From positions 75,649 to 139,648 of the forward strand of contig DKUE01000007.1 of assembly GCA_002490525.1 (NCBI GenBank): 64,000 nt of DNA, written 5' to 3'. A model generated the notes under the pieces. It saw only the letters and a program-made list of their open reading frames with translations, had not been told where the DNA came from and searched no databases. The position numbers and the translations under genes are program-made. Source of the DNA: Ruminococcaceae bacterium UBA7212. GTDB lineage: Bacteria > Bacillota > Clostridia > Oscillospirales > Acutalibacteraceae. Position 1 is the stretch's first letter. The number at the start of each line of letters is the position of its first letter. Shown one piece after another: positions 43,604 to 53,400 of this stretch.

Positions 43604-44755
43604 TTACCCCTTACAATGAAATCCGTCATATCCGCTCGAATAATATTTTTCATCCAACGGAATGTTTGTGGCAATCCAGGTTGTTCTTTCTTCCAGCGTC
43701 TGCGCCCCGTGCCCCGTACCGAGACCTCCGTGGTCATTTGCAAATATCATAAGCCATTCCTCGTTCTGATTTTTTTCCCGTTCGGCAACCGCATTTAAAA
43801 CGGAAGCGGCATACAAATCGCAGTTCAAAACCGCAGCTTTGTACTGTGTGCTGACGCCGAAGCCGTAAGAATGGCCTGCGGAATCAATGTTGTGGAAAAT
43901 GCCGCAGATGATGTCATCGCCCTGTGCCATTCTGTCTAAGATATAATCGCGCATCCCTGTGTCATACGGTGCGGAATCGGACGGCGCTTTCGGTGTGACG
44001 AAGTTGTAAAGCTCTAAGGTTTCCGCTCTTGTTTTTTTCAGCTTATCCGATTTTGCACGGTCAATGTCGCAAAACTGCATCGGCAGCTGATTTTCCAAAA
44101 CACATTTTACTTCTTCTTTGACATTGACATCCAGATATTGATCCCAGTCAAAGGCAAGCGCGGTGTGCAAGCCTTTTTCGGCATACTCCAGCATGAAAGT
44201 CTTATACTGCATATTCTTGGCATCGTCGTTTGTCTTAATGCCGTGCTGCGCGCCCCAAACGCCTGTAAAGTGCGACGTCCAGCTTGCCGAGGTCGAGGTG
44301 GTCTGCTCGGTGTCCGTGCCTGTTTCGCCGCCGCAGTAGGCAAGATACACTCCGCCTGTCTGCTGTAATCTCTGTATAGCGCTTATGTTTGTGATGGAAT
44401 TGTAGGCGGGGAGATCCTTGTTGTTTGCATCGGTGAGCACATACGGCAGTGCATCGGCGCGCATGCCGTCAAAACCGATGAAAAGTACTTTGCGGATTTT
44501 GCCGTTCGGTGCATACGCCTTGCCGTTCTTGATTTCGCATTCGTCCAGAAAATCATGCACGTGGTGGTATGTATGATACTCCGGGATGGCGGTATCTGCG
44601 GTATTGCTCCAGAACGAATAGGCGTTGACCTTTTCGAGGTAGGCACTGTCGCTTTGCGGCTGTTCGTCTTTTTTGCAGGCGCTGAGTGTGCCCGCGAGGA
44701 TGCCGACTGCGGCAAGTACCGCCGCAGAAGAGACAATGATTTTGGATATTTTCAT
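43604..44755 (-). CDS. Alkaline-phosphatase-superfamily lipoprotein
   Basis: A 383-residue lipoprotein (LSAC, lipid on C27) of the type I phosphodiesterase/nucleotide pyrophosphatase fold. Metal and nucleophile positions are visible: IGFDGMRADALPY, the nucleophile region TSTSASWTSH, FHNIDSAGHSYG, ANDHGGLGTGHG. It should cleave phosphoesters, phosphodiesters or sulfates outside the membrane. The order of genes places it first in operon E, followed by the PnuC-like gene. No sulfatase CxPxR motif is present, so a phospho-substrate is favoured over sulfate. GGGGGGAAG precedes the ATG. Confidence 0.8.
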   Translation of the reverse strand: MKISKIIVSSAAVLAAVGILAGTLSACKKDEQPQSDSAYLEKVNAYSFWSNTADTAIPEYHTYHHVHDFLDECEIKNGKAYAPNGKIRKVLFIGFDGMRADALPYVLTDANNKDLPAYNSITNISAIQRLQQTGGVYLAYCGGETGTDTEQTTSTSASWTSHFTGVWGAQHGIKTNDDAKNMQYKTFMLEYAEKGLHTALAFDWDQYLDVNVKEEVKCVLENQLPMQFCDIDRAKSDKLKKTRAETLELYNFVTPKAPSDSAPYDTGMRDYILDRMAQGDDIICGIFHNIDSAGHSYGFGVSTQYKAAVLNCDLYAASVLNAVAEREKNQNEEWLMIFANDHGGLGTGHGAQTLEERTTWIATNIPLDEKYYSSGYDGFHCKG

Positions 44756-44793
44756 AGAAATCTTCCCCCCCTTTATAAGGATTTTATAGAGTT

Positions 44794-44851
44794 ATTATAC
44801 ATTTGCTGCCGTCGAAATAATTTCGGAAACCTGCCGAATTGTTTAGAAAAT
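44794..44851 (-). promoter_or_regulatory. Regulon promoter E (six-gene operon)
   Basis: On the minus strand TATAAT (44794-44799) with the 27-bp element at 44825-44851, near edge 25 nt upstream of the -10. The plus-strand reading GGAAACCTGCCG followed by TTTAGAAAAT matches the copy at 53694 (GAAAAACTGCTG, TTTATAAATC). Confidence 0.7.
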
Positions 44852-44875
44852 CTGCTATTCTGGATTTTATGGTTG

Positions 44876-44933
44876 AATTTCGAAAGTTTTCAGCAGATTT
44901 TCGAAAGGAATACGGCGTGCAGTGTGCTATTCT
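44876..44933 (+). promoter_or_regulatory. Regulon promoter B (GH101-like operon)
   Basis: The element 44876-44902 (AATTTCGAAAG then CAGCAGATTTTC) is followed after 25 nt by an extended -10 TGCTATTCT (44925-44933). TGGATTTTATGGTT lies directly upstream, as at promoter A. The divergent promoter E is 24 bases away. Confidence 0.7.
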
Positions 44934-44974
44934 GTTATCAGGTAAATACATTTGAAAAATGTGAGGGAAACTGT

Positions 44975-46333
44975 ATGCATGAAGTTCTGAATTTCAACTA
45001 TGATTATTCGAAATGTATGGTCATGAAGCTGAAAATGTCTGATCCCGAAAAAAACGTTCCGAATCAAAGCCGTGTATGGCTTACCTTTGCACAGGCACTG
45101 GAATATATCAAAAAAATAGACAGTATTACGCAGGGAATTCCGAAAATATATTATTTGGTCGGTTGGCAGTATCTCGGGCACGATGACCAATACCCCGATT
45201 TTTTCGAGGTGAACGAGGCGCTGAAAAGGCCGCAGGACAAAACTGCTTACGACAGCTTTAAATGGTTTTCGGAAGAGGCAAAAAAATACCATTCCGTTAT
45301 CAGTGTACATATCAATTTTAACGATGCGTATGACAACGCACCTTCCTTTTCGGAATTCGTAAAGGCAGGTGCACTGATTCGGAAGAAAAACGGCAAGCTC
45401 CATGCGATTGAAAATTACAACGGCAGAAGGTGCTACAAAACCTGTCACAAGGCATATTGGGAATCAGGATTATTCAAAAAAATGTTTGACAGGTTTGTGA
45501 ATACCTTCCCATTCATTGCCGAGACAGGCACAATCCATGTGGATAATTTCCAGTGCTATAAAAATTACGCCCCCGATGTCAGCATTCGGGAAATGCAGAA
45601 CGCAAGGCGTGAAATGATAAAATATGTGCATGCAAAAGGTATGGATATTACCTCGGAATTCACCTATAAAGAAAGTGAAAGTCTGCCGAACAGACCGATT
45701 TTCGGATTGCCGCGTGACCATTTCCGAAAGTACCCGATGGATACCGTGGGGCTTATTCCTTTAAGCTGGTGGTGCTACAGAATGACGCCGAAGGAGTTGT
45801 TGGATACCCCGCCCGCAATTTACTGCGGCGGAGAGTTTCGGGAAGAAAAGTATAATAAGCTCTTTTACGGCAATATGCACGGCGAGGACATCATCGATGA
45901 CAGCATAAAAAAAGAAAATCAAAATTGGGCGGAGAAATTTATACGCCGCTTTGCGACTTATCAGGTTCCGTGTCATTTTCTGAATACGCACAAAAGACTG
46001 GGCATGCACGGTTCGCGCAATAATCTTTCCTGTCAGTTTAGTGAAGATATTGTTTCGTATACCAAGGGGGAGAAAATTACGCGCAACGGCAAGGTGATCA
46101 AAGACGGCGACACGCTTTTCCTGCCGTTTGTGCATCGGGAAAAGCAGTATATTGCTTACAGTGAAAAAGGGGATGCAAGGGCCTGGGATATATTCGAAAA
46201 CGGTGTTTCCAAAGCAGAACTATATAAAATCACCGAAAACGGGAATGTATTCTTAGAAGAAGTCAAAATTGCAAACGGCAAAATAAAATTATCCGTTCCC
46301 CCGAAAACCGCCTTGCTGGTTGTGTGTGCCTGA
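44975..46333 (+). CDS. GH101-like TIM-barrel glycosidase
   Basis: A 452-residue protein without signal peptide. The start ATG 44975 has GAGGG upstream; a longer frame upstream is antisense to the phosphatase gene and is not used. The barrel reads YYLVGWQYLGHDDQYPD, SVHINFNDAYDNAP, then TIHVDNFQ (D190) and DITSEFTYKE (E228), the positions of nucleophile and acid/base in GH101. A short C-terminal beta-domain ends it. GH101 enzymes release Gal-beta-1,3-GalNAc from O-glycans but are much larger and secreted, so this is a compact intracellular relative of uncertain specificity. First of three co-transcribed plus-strand genes. Confidence 0.65.
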   Translation: MHEVLNFNYDYSKCMVMKLKMSDPEKNVPNQSRVWLTFAQALEYIKKIDSITQGIPKIYYLVGWQYLGHDDQYPDFFEVNEALKRPQDKTAYDSFKWFSEEAKKYHSVISVHINFNDAYDNAPSFSEFVKAGALIRKKNGKLHAIENYNGRRCYKTCHKAYWESGLFKKMFDRFVNTFPFIAETGTIHVDNFQCYKNYAPDVSIREMQNARREMIKYVHAKGMDITSEFTYKESESLPNRPIFGLPRDHFRKYPMDTVGLIPLSWWCYRMTPKELLDTPPAIYCGGEFREEKYNKLFYGNMHGEDIIDDSIKKENQNWAEKFIRRFATYQVPCHFLNTHKRLGMHGSRNNLSCQFSEDIVSYTKGEKITRNGKVIKDGDTLFLPFVHREKQYIAYSEKGDARAWDIFENGVSKAELYKITENGNVFLEEVKIANGKIKLSVPPKTALLVVCA

Positions 46334-46372
46334 GAATGGGTTCGGTACAACGGGCAGATAAAGGAGAAGTAA

Positions 46373-47854
46373 ATGAAACATTGTAAAATCAGCGTTATTT
46401 GCATACTGATTGCCTGTCTGATGTTCGGCGGCATTTTTTCAGTGAAGCAAAAACAAAAGAACAGTCCCGTTTTTCAGCCGAATTCCGAATACATTACGGC
46501 GGAGAATCTTGCACTTGCCTTTCACAGTAAAGCAACGGACGGCAAAAACAGCACTTGCTACAGAAGCACAAGCAAGAAAAATGTTGCGATTACGGTTGAT
46601 TTAGGTACGGAAAAAGAATTCAATACCGTTTTGCTCAAGGAGGACGGCTTGCACATCAAAGCCTTTTCCGTTTTCATTTCGCAGGACGGGGAACGGTTTG
46701 AACAGATTTACAAAAGCGATAAAGCGGAATACCACCGCCTTTGCACCTTTGACGCGGTTTCGGCACGGTATGTCAGAATATTTGTTGATGAGGCCGATGC
46801 TTTCTTTCGGTTAAAGGAAATTGAAATATATAATCAAAAGCCCATCGTGTCCGAAGGTTTCAGAAGAACCGCATATGTTGTCAACTCCTGCTTCTATGAA
46901 ATATTGAACAATCCGAAGCTGGATGCAAACGAAAAACGTACCGCGATGGAAAAAATGCTGCAAGACCATAACTTTGCCGCATTAACCCATGTGATTCTTT
47001 ACAACGGTGTGTGGTTTGATAAAGACGGCAATGTTTTTATCGGCGATGCAGAGAAAGACCAAAGCAAAGCGCTCGAGGAATTTTGTTGTATGATGGACTG
47101 CATGCGTGCGTGCGGAAACTCTGATTTAAAAATATCCTACTGCATAGGCTTTAGTGCAAATGCCGATAAAAATACGGCAATGAAAGAACAAAACGCCCTG
47201 ATTCGCAATCTCATTGCACTGGCAGAAAAAACAGGTGCGGACGGAATCGATATAGACTACGAGTTTCCCGTAACCGATACAGACTATCAGATTTTCGGCG
47301 ACTTTTTAATTGCGTTAAAGGACAGTATGCGCAAGGAAATGCCGAACGGCGATGCATCGATTTTATCCTGTGCATTCGGCACAAGAGATATTGATTATCC
47401 GCAAGGCGTTATCGACAGCCTGGATATGGTAAATATGATGACTTACGATATTTTTGACCAGGACGGACAGCATTCCGGCTTCTGGAGCTGTGCGGTGCAG
47501 GGGGCAAAATATCTGGAAGAACGGGGATTTTCAAAAGAACAAATCAACATAGGGCTTCCGTTTTACGGTACGCAGACGGACGCCTTGATGGAACAGTATA
47601 TTTACAAAAATATAGATGCATTTGATTATTTTGAAAACACCTATACATTTAATTCTTATCTTGACGCGTCCCCGACACAGGTGTATTTCAATTCACCTGC
47701 CATGGTAAGGGATAAAACCGCTTATGCACTGCTGGCAGGCTACGGCGGAATTATGGTGTGGTCGTTTGACTGTGACACGGAATACGCTTCGCCGAACTCC
47801 CTTTGGCGGGCGGTGGACACAGCCATAGAACAATTTGGGGGCGGTTCGAAATGA
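46373..47854 (+). CDS. Secreted GH18 protein with F5/8-type C (CBM32-like) domain
   Basis: A 493-residue protein. A hydrophobic N-terminus (CKISVICILIACLMFGGIF) acts as a signal or anchor. Residues about 35-155 form an F5/8 type C/CBM32-like beta-sandwich (ITVDLGTEKEFNTVLL, ARYVRIFVDE). The GH18 barrel follows with ADGIDIDYEFP (D290, D293, D295, E297), the full DxxDxDxE motif. GH18 enzymes cleave chitin-type or N-glycan core GlcNAc linkages by substrate assistance. It is one of the few secreted glycosidases here, so it may act first on the outside polymer. AAAGGAGAAGTAA precedes the ATG. Confidence 0.85.
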   Translation: MKHCKISVICILIACLMFGGIFSVKQKQKNSPVFQPNSEYITAENLALAFHSKATDGKNSTCYRSTSKKNVAITVDLGTEKEFNTVLLKEDGLHIKAFSVFISQDGERFEQIYKSDKAEYHRLCTFDAVSARYVRIFVDEADAFFRLKEIEIYNQKPIVSEGFRRTAYVVNSCFYEILNNPKLDANEKRTAMEKMLQDHNFAALTHVILYNGVWFDKDGNVFIGDAEKDQSKALEEFCCMMDCMRACGNSDLKISYCIGFSANADKNTAMKEQNALIRNLIALAEKTGADGIDIDYEFPVTDTDYQIFGDFLIALKDSMRKEMPNGDASILSCAFGTRDIDYPQGVIDSLDMVNMMTYDIFDQDGQHSGFWSCAVQGAKYLEERGFSKEQINIGLPFYGTQTDALMEQYIYKNIDAFDYFENTYTFNSYLDASPTQVYFNSPAMVRDKTAYALLAGYGGIMVWSFDCDTEYASPNSLWRAVDTAIEQFGGGSK

Positions 47855-48837
47855 TGGATAAATTAAAAAGGAATGCACACAGCATTTCCGCTTTTTCGGT
47901 TATATTTTATACGGTTACGCTTTTTCTCACTTTAGATACCTACTGTAAAAATCGGGTTACGCCGGAAACACCGCTGTTGAATATTGCAGGACTTCCGTTT
48001 TTAAGAATGGATTTTGTACTGATTATATTTACTGCGGCATTTCTCATCGGCACCGCAATTGTGTATTTGCTGAAAAAATCGGCACCGTTTCTTTTGCCGT
48101 TTGCGCTGGGCGTTGCAGGGCTTCTGTCCCTGTTTATTGCGCTTTTTGATGTGAATACGATGCAGCTTTTTGACCCGACTATGCGAATCAGCCATGTCAT
48201 TATGACGGTGTCCAGAGTACTTGCAATTGTTGCGGGCGTATCGGGCGGTTTCATCGGCGCCGCCTGCACAATTCTTTGCAGACAAAAAATCTCCGCAAAA
48301 TCAGCCGTGTTGTCGGCCGGCGCGGCGATTATTCTCAGCCTTTTGGCAAATGCGGAAAATTTGCAAAATCAACTTTTTGCTTTTTGCGCGGTACTGCTTT
48401 TGTTCGGTTCGGCGGTATGTGACTTTTCAAAAGAAAAAATCTGTTTGGAAAGCAAAGCAAAGCGTGCCGCTCCGAAAACAGCCATATGTGCTTTTTTGTC
48501 TGCTGTAAGCTTTACTGCGCTTGCAGGCAGTATATATGCTGTTCTGTGTGAAAACGCGGGTTTTTCCGCGCTTACCTGCACTGTGTTCTCGGGGATAGTC
48601 TGTATCGCATTCTGTGCAGTCCTGACGGTTGGCTACCGTGCTGTGCTGAGCCCCGCCGCGATGTTTACGGGAAGTGTGCTCAGCTATGTGCTGGTGCATT
48701 ACGGGAGTCGGGTCGTGACCTATTCCGGTAATCGGGTCATTTATATTATGCCGTATTGGGTCGGCTCTGTATTGCTCGCTGTCAGCGCTGTGACTGCCGT
48801 TCTTTTATTTCGGCAAAAAAAGAAGGAACAACTGTAA
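47851..48837 (+). CDS. Multi-pass membrane protein of unknown function
   Basis: A 328-residue protein with about nine hydrophobic segments (for example FVLIIFTAAFLIGTAIVYLL, FLLPFALGVAGLLSLFIALF, AAIILSLLANAENL). ATG 47851 overlaps the GH18 stop (ATGATGG) and the next codon is a second ATG; GGGGGCGG is upstream. I do not recognise a family. It could anchor the GH18 activity, serve as a transporter component, or be a regulatory membrane protein. It is the last gene of the GH101-like operon. No signal peptide cleavage site is evident. Confidence 0.8.
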   Translation: MMDKLKRNAHSISAFSVIFYTVTLFLTLDTYCKNRVTPETPLLNIAGLPFLRMDFVLIIFTAAFLIGTAIVYLLKKSAPFLLPFALGVAGLLSLFIALFDVNTMQLFDPTMRISHVIMTVSRVLAIVAGVSGGFIGAACTILCRQKISAKSAVLSAGAAIILSLLANAENLQNQLFAFCAVLLLFGSAVCDFSKEKICLESKAKRAAPKTAICAFLSAVSFTALAGSIYAVLCENAGFSALTCTVFSGIVCIAFCAVLTVGYRAVLSPAAMFTGSVLSYVLVHYGSRVVTYSGNRVIYIMPYWVGSVLLAVSAVTAVLLFRQKKKEQL

Positions 48838-48859
48838 TATTCTGTAAAGCGATTATATA

Positions 48860-48900
48860 AAAACCGAGCACATTTGCATTTTTCAGATGTGCTCGGTTTT
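48860..48900. terminator. Bidirectional terminator
   Basis: A 17-bp stem (AAAACCGAGCACATTTG with CAGATGTGCTCGGTTTT, one G-U pair, 7-nt loop) between convergent genes, with T-runs on each side. Confidence 0.85.
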
Positions 48901-48903
48901 CTG

Positions 48904-50493
48904 TTATTTGATATTTTTAAAAACGGTATAGGACGGTTTTTCATTGGCATATAAGTCTGTTGAGCCGTGAATCCTTTGCTTAAATTTTCCTTCTCCCGCT
49001 TCACCGCAATGTGTTCTGTAGTCATTCAGGGAGAACCAAACATACCCGACCATGTTGGGAAGAGACTTGTAAATCGGGATTCTTTCCAGCAGGATTTCGG
49101 TTCTTCTTGCATCTCCGCCTTTAAAATGCGGTTCACACAGACCGAATTCCGTAACCATGGACGGCATATTGCCGCATCTTTTATGCGTTTTTATAATTGT
49201 TTTTTTCACATTTTTACACGCCTGCCACAGACCAAGATATTCATTCCACATTGCAATATCGCCATGAAGGGCAGCATCATCTCTTTGGAAAAATGTACTG
49301 TAATGAAGCGAATTTGAGACATAATTTACAAGTCTTGAACTATCCTTTGACTTGAAATATGAATACATTTTATCAACATATCTTATCGTCTGCTTTGATT
49401 TTGCACCGAGCTCGTTGCCGACGCCCCAACAGATAACGGACGGATGATGTGCATGATAGTGTACCATTGCATCCGCCTGGTTTTGGGCAATTTCCAGCTG
49501 TAACGGCGTTGCCTTTTTCGGACTGCCCCAATATGGGATTTCTTCCTGCACCAAAAGACCGTTTTCATCACACCAGTCAAAAATCGTTGTATCCTGCTGC
49601 CAATGAAAGCGCGTAAACACACAGTTCGCATTTTTCAGCTGAGAAAGACATTTGATACTGTGTTCCAAAGGCTCCGCCATACCGTAATCGGGGTGCGAGC
49701 CGGGCATCCATTCACAGCCCTTTAAATAGATTTTTTTGCCGTTCAGAAGTACGCCGGCATCTTTTATTTCTACGGTTCTGAACCCTGTGCGTTTTATAAT
49801 TTCATCGTCTTTTGTTTTTGCTTTTATGATATAAAGATTCGGATTGTTTATATCCCAAAGCTTTAAATTTTCAAACGGCAGTGAAATCACACCGTCCATA
49901 AAAGCAGATTGAGAAATAACGGTTTCATTCGTTTTATAATCAAGAATTTCAATGTCCACGGTCTGCGGTGCGCAGGCGATATCCAGATTTATAACACCGC
50001 TGCAATAGGGATCTGTTATTTTACCTATGGAATACGCAATCTGCATATCGAATAAATCCGTATCGTCAAAAACCGTTAAAACCACATTTCGGATAAGACC
50101 GCCGTCATCCGCCCAGTCATAATCCAGCGCGTGCGGCAGCATTTCGTTTTTCTTATAATTGTCGACCGTTACGCGAACTGTGTTTGCGCCCGCCGTAAGA
50201 TATTCGGTAACGTCTAACTCAAAAGGCGTGTAGCCTGAACCCGAATGACAGCCTGCCAGTCTGTCGTTCACATAAACATTCGCCGTATGATAAGCACAGC
50301 CGAAATAAAGCACGGCTGTTTTGTGCTCCAAAGCATCTATTTGCACTGTGGTTTTATACTCTGCAATGCCGCGGTAAAGCTGAACCTGCATATTATCATC
50401 AACATTCCAAGTATGCGGCAGGGTTACCGCTTTTTCAAAATGCAGGCTTTCGATTTTAAAATCCCAATTTTTCAAGTCAAGAATCTGTTTCAT
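48904..50493 (-). CDS. GH2 glycosidase, compact form
   Basis: A 529-residue GH2 enzyme: jelly-roll (LPHTWNVDDNMQVQLYRG), Ig-like, TIM barrel with LKGCEWMPGSHPDYGM, VFTRFHWQQD. Acid/base E361 in GNEL, nucleophile E449 in VTEFG. It ends right after the barrel, without the C-terminal beta-domains of the other two GH2 proteins. GNELGAKSKQT is followed by a loop unlike typical lacZ. It overlaps the DUF5107 stop by four bases (ATGA). Beta-galactosidase or beta-mannosidase-type activity both fit. AAAGGAGCTTG precedes the ATG. Confidence 0.87.
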   Translation of the reverse strand: MKQILDLKNWDFKIESLHFEKAVTLPHTWNVDDNMQVQLYRGIAEYKTTVQIDALEHKTAVLYFGCAYHTANVYVNDRLAGCHSGSGYTPFELDVTEYLTAGANTVRVTVDNYKKNEMLPHALDYDWADDGGLIRNVVLTVFDDTDLFDMQIAYSIGKITDPYCSGVINLDIACAPQTVDIEILDYKTNETVISQSAFMDGVISLPFENLKLWDINNPNLYIIKAKTKDDEIIKRTGFRTVEIKDAGVLLNGKKIYLKGCEWMPGSHPDYGMAEPLEHSIKCLSQLKNANCVFTRFHWQQDTTIFDWCDENGLLVQEEIPYWGSPKKATPLQLEIAQNQADAMVHYHAHHPSVICWGVGNELGAKSKQTIRYVDKMYSYFKSKDSSRLVNYVSNSLHYSTFFQRDDAALHGDIAMWNEYLGLWQACKNVKKTIIKTHKRCGNMPSMVTEFGLCEPHFKGGDARRTEILLERIPIYKSLPNMVGYVWFSLNDYRTHCGEAGEGKFKQRIHGSTDLYANEKPSYTVFKNIK

Positions 50494-53400
50494 TTTTCAA
50501 GCTCCTTTAACCCTTTTTTACCTAAATCGGTCAGATATTTACAATAATCCGTATTTCTTTTCTGTATATCGTCCTGATATACTTCTAATTCAGGCATAGA
50601 TACCGCAAAAAAGTCATATCCGATTTCATCGTGCAGATGCATTTCTCCGAAATCCACCAGCTGACAGAAAGAATTTTTCGCACTTGCCGTATCACCTAAC
50701 TCATAAAATGCAAGCCCCTGATAATAAATATAATCACTCGGCTGGTCGTTGTAATATCTTACGGGGGCGGGGATATTGTTGCCTGCGGCGGCAAGTGTAA
50801 AATAGGTTTTGGATTTTTCGCCGTTGCCGAGCGCCTGAAAGCATTTTCCCAACAGATAATACGCTTGATTGTCAGGTACATTTTCAAGCTTCCCCTCGCC
50901 GAGATTTTCGGGATAAACCAATGTCCTTTTACACAGTTCAATCGCCTGTTCAAAATTACTGTCCGCAATTTCTTTTTCGGCAAGAGCAAAAAGTGCGGTT
51001 TTATATTCACCTGCCACCTTGCCCTCTCCGCCTTCCCATGGATGAAAGGTGTGCTTTTCCAGGCATTTTAACGCTTGCGCATGTTTTCCGTTTAAGTTCA
51101 GCAAAGCAATATATGCAAGGAACAGAACATCTCTGTCCGCAAGCAAAGCGCTGTGACGTTCAAGTGTATGCAGTCTTTCAGCCGCCGTCACACCCGCTTT
51201 TGCCGAAAGCTGATCGAGCTCCAGTAAAAATCTGCTGTTGCCGGGTTCGAGCGAAAATGCTTTCTGCATTGCCGATAAGGCTTTGCCTGCATCGTGCGCC
51301 TTGTTATAGTATGCAATGGACAAATTGCGGTAGGGCATTGCAAGATCGGGCTTATATTTTACTGCCGTTTCCCAGCATGCGGTCGCCTTTGCATATTGTT
51401 TTTTATCATAAAGCAAATTTCCCAAATAATAGCTTGCCATCGGCGCTTCTCCTAAAACCGCCACTGCATTTTCCAGAATAAGCATTTCTTCCACCGTATT
51501 CGGGAATATATAATCACTCGGCATTGCTTCTGCCCGAACATAATGTGCCTTTGCTTTTTCGGCATTACCTGCTTGATTTTCGGCATAACCCTTGTAATAT
51601 TCCAAAAGCGGATTATTGTCTTTACAGCTGTTTAAAATTGCAACTGCCTGTTCATACAATCCGTACTGCATGTAATCAAGGGATAATTTTAGATAATTTA
51701 CGGTTCTGCCGAGCGGCTTGCGGAGCAGATAAAGAATTCCGACGGACAGCGTATCCATTTCATAGCTTTCTTGCAGGAAAGCGGTATTGTCCATACCCAA
51801 AAGCCGCATAAGCTCTGCTTTCAGCACTCTTGCTTTCATATTGTGATAATTTCTTACAAGAGAATGCGCGATAAATTCCAGTGCCTTTGCATATTCCCGT
51901 TTTCTTGTGCAAGTGCAGGCAAGATGATAAAAGCCCTGCGTTTGGGTTTCGGCACTCCAGGTGGATTTGTAAAATGCGTCATAAGCTTTTTCGTATTCGC
52001 CGAGAAGTTCAAAAGCCAATCCCAAATTAAAATAACATTCGCCGCTGTACGGATTCGGATTTCTCCATGTCTGTTTTTCAATTGCCTGTTTAAAATACAC
52101 CAGACTTTCCCGAATTTGTCCGTTCCTGAATAGAAGTAAACCGTAGGCATTGTTCAGGCGGATATCGGTGCGGTCGCGTTTTAATCCTTCTGAATAATAA
52201 TCCGCGGGGGAATAGGTTGCATGGCGGTATTGCTCCAGGTGCTGCCCTGCCAAATACAATTCTTCAAGCGATTTTATGCTTTCAGGCTGGGGGAGTGCTT
52301 TGGCGGGCACGGGCACGGGCTGTTCGGTTTTCACATATTCTTGGTAACAGCAAAGTACCATGCCGTTTTCATCGTATACGGTTATAACATAATGATGCAG
52401 ATGATCCACAGTATCCACAAAGCATTTCTCAGGTGAAAGCTTTACTGTGTTGGAATAAATTTCTTTTCCGTCTGAGGTTACCTTAATCACAGCATTGCTG
52501 TAAACGGCTGTGGCATATATTTTAATTTCATTTCCGTCCACACCGATTACAGCGTCTTTTGTCGCGTTGGATACCCTGCCTACGGTTTTGTACGGCATAA
52601 AATATTGCGTAAAGGTTTTTTCCTCGTGCGGTTTCATCCATGTGAAATCAGGTTGATTATCGGTAAATACACCCGTCATCAGCTCAATGTAAGGACCGTC
52701 TGCATCGGTAAGATTTTTATCCCACATCCGGCCGAAATTCCCGCATCCCCATGTCCATTGCTTTTTGCCGGGGGAAATATGGTGGTCGGCAATATGCAAA
52801 AGCCCCGCATCCTTGCCCTCGTCAAAATTGCCGATGAAATCAAAATCGGAATGTGCCGCCATATAAGAGGTGGGCACCTTGATGTTTTTATAGCGAGAGA
52901 TGTCCACACCTGCCGAGTAATCATATTTATAGTATTCGCCCGTGGCAATCGGGAAGGTGGAAACATCCCGTTTCCCGTGGTCATACACTGCGTTTACATC
53001 GGGCGGAAATACTGAAAATGTATTGTCATTTACAGGAACGGCGGGATTTGCCCACCACAGAAAGGTTTGCGGGTAATCCGTCGGATTATAGAGCTGTCCC
53101 TGAATTTCAATATACGCTTTATCAGGATACAACGTGATTGCCGCCATGCCCTTGGTGCCGTACATCACGTCCGTTTCCCCTACAAAAGCAGTTACGGAGC
53201 CGTCTGCATTTTCACGGATGGCGTAATCCACAGGACTGAAGGTGGACGGCCTGTGATGCTGAGGCCAGTTAAACTCGATTCCGCCTGAAATCCACGGACC
53301 TGCAAGTCCCACGAGCGCCGGCTTGATGACATGATTATAGTAAACAAAATCATAACCGTTTGTTTTGTCGTAAGCACGCTGGATTCTGCCGCCCAGCTCC

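Noticed and set aside
44555..44974. An N-terminal extension of the GH101-like protein by 140 codons
   Set aside because: It would be antisense to the phosphatase lipoprotein gene and would contain both divergent promoters; the ATG at 44975 has a ribosome binding site.
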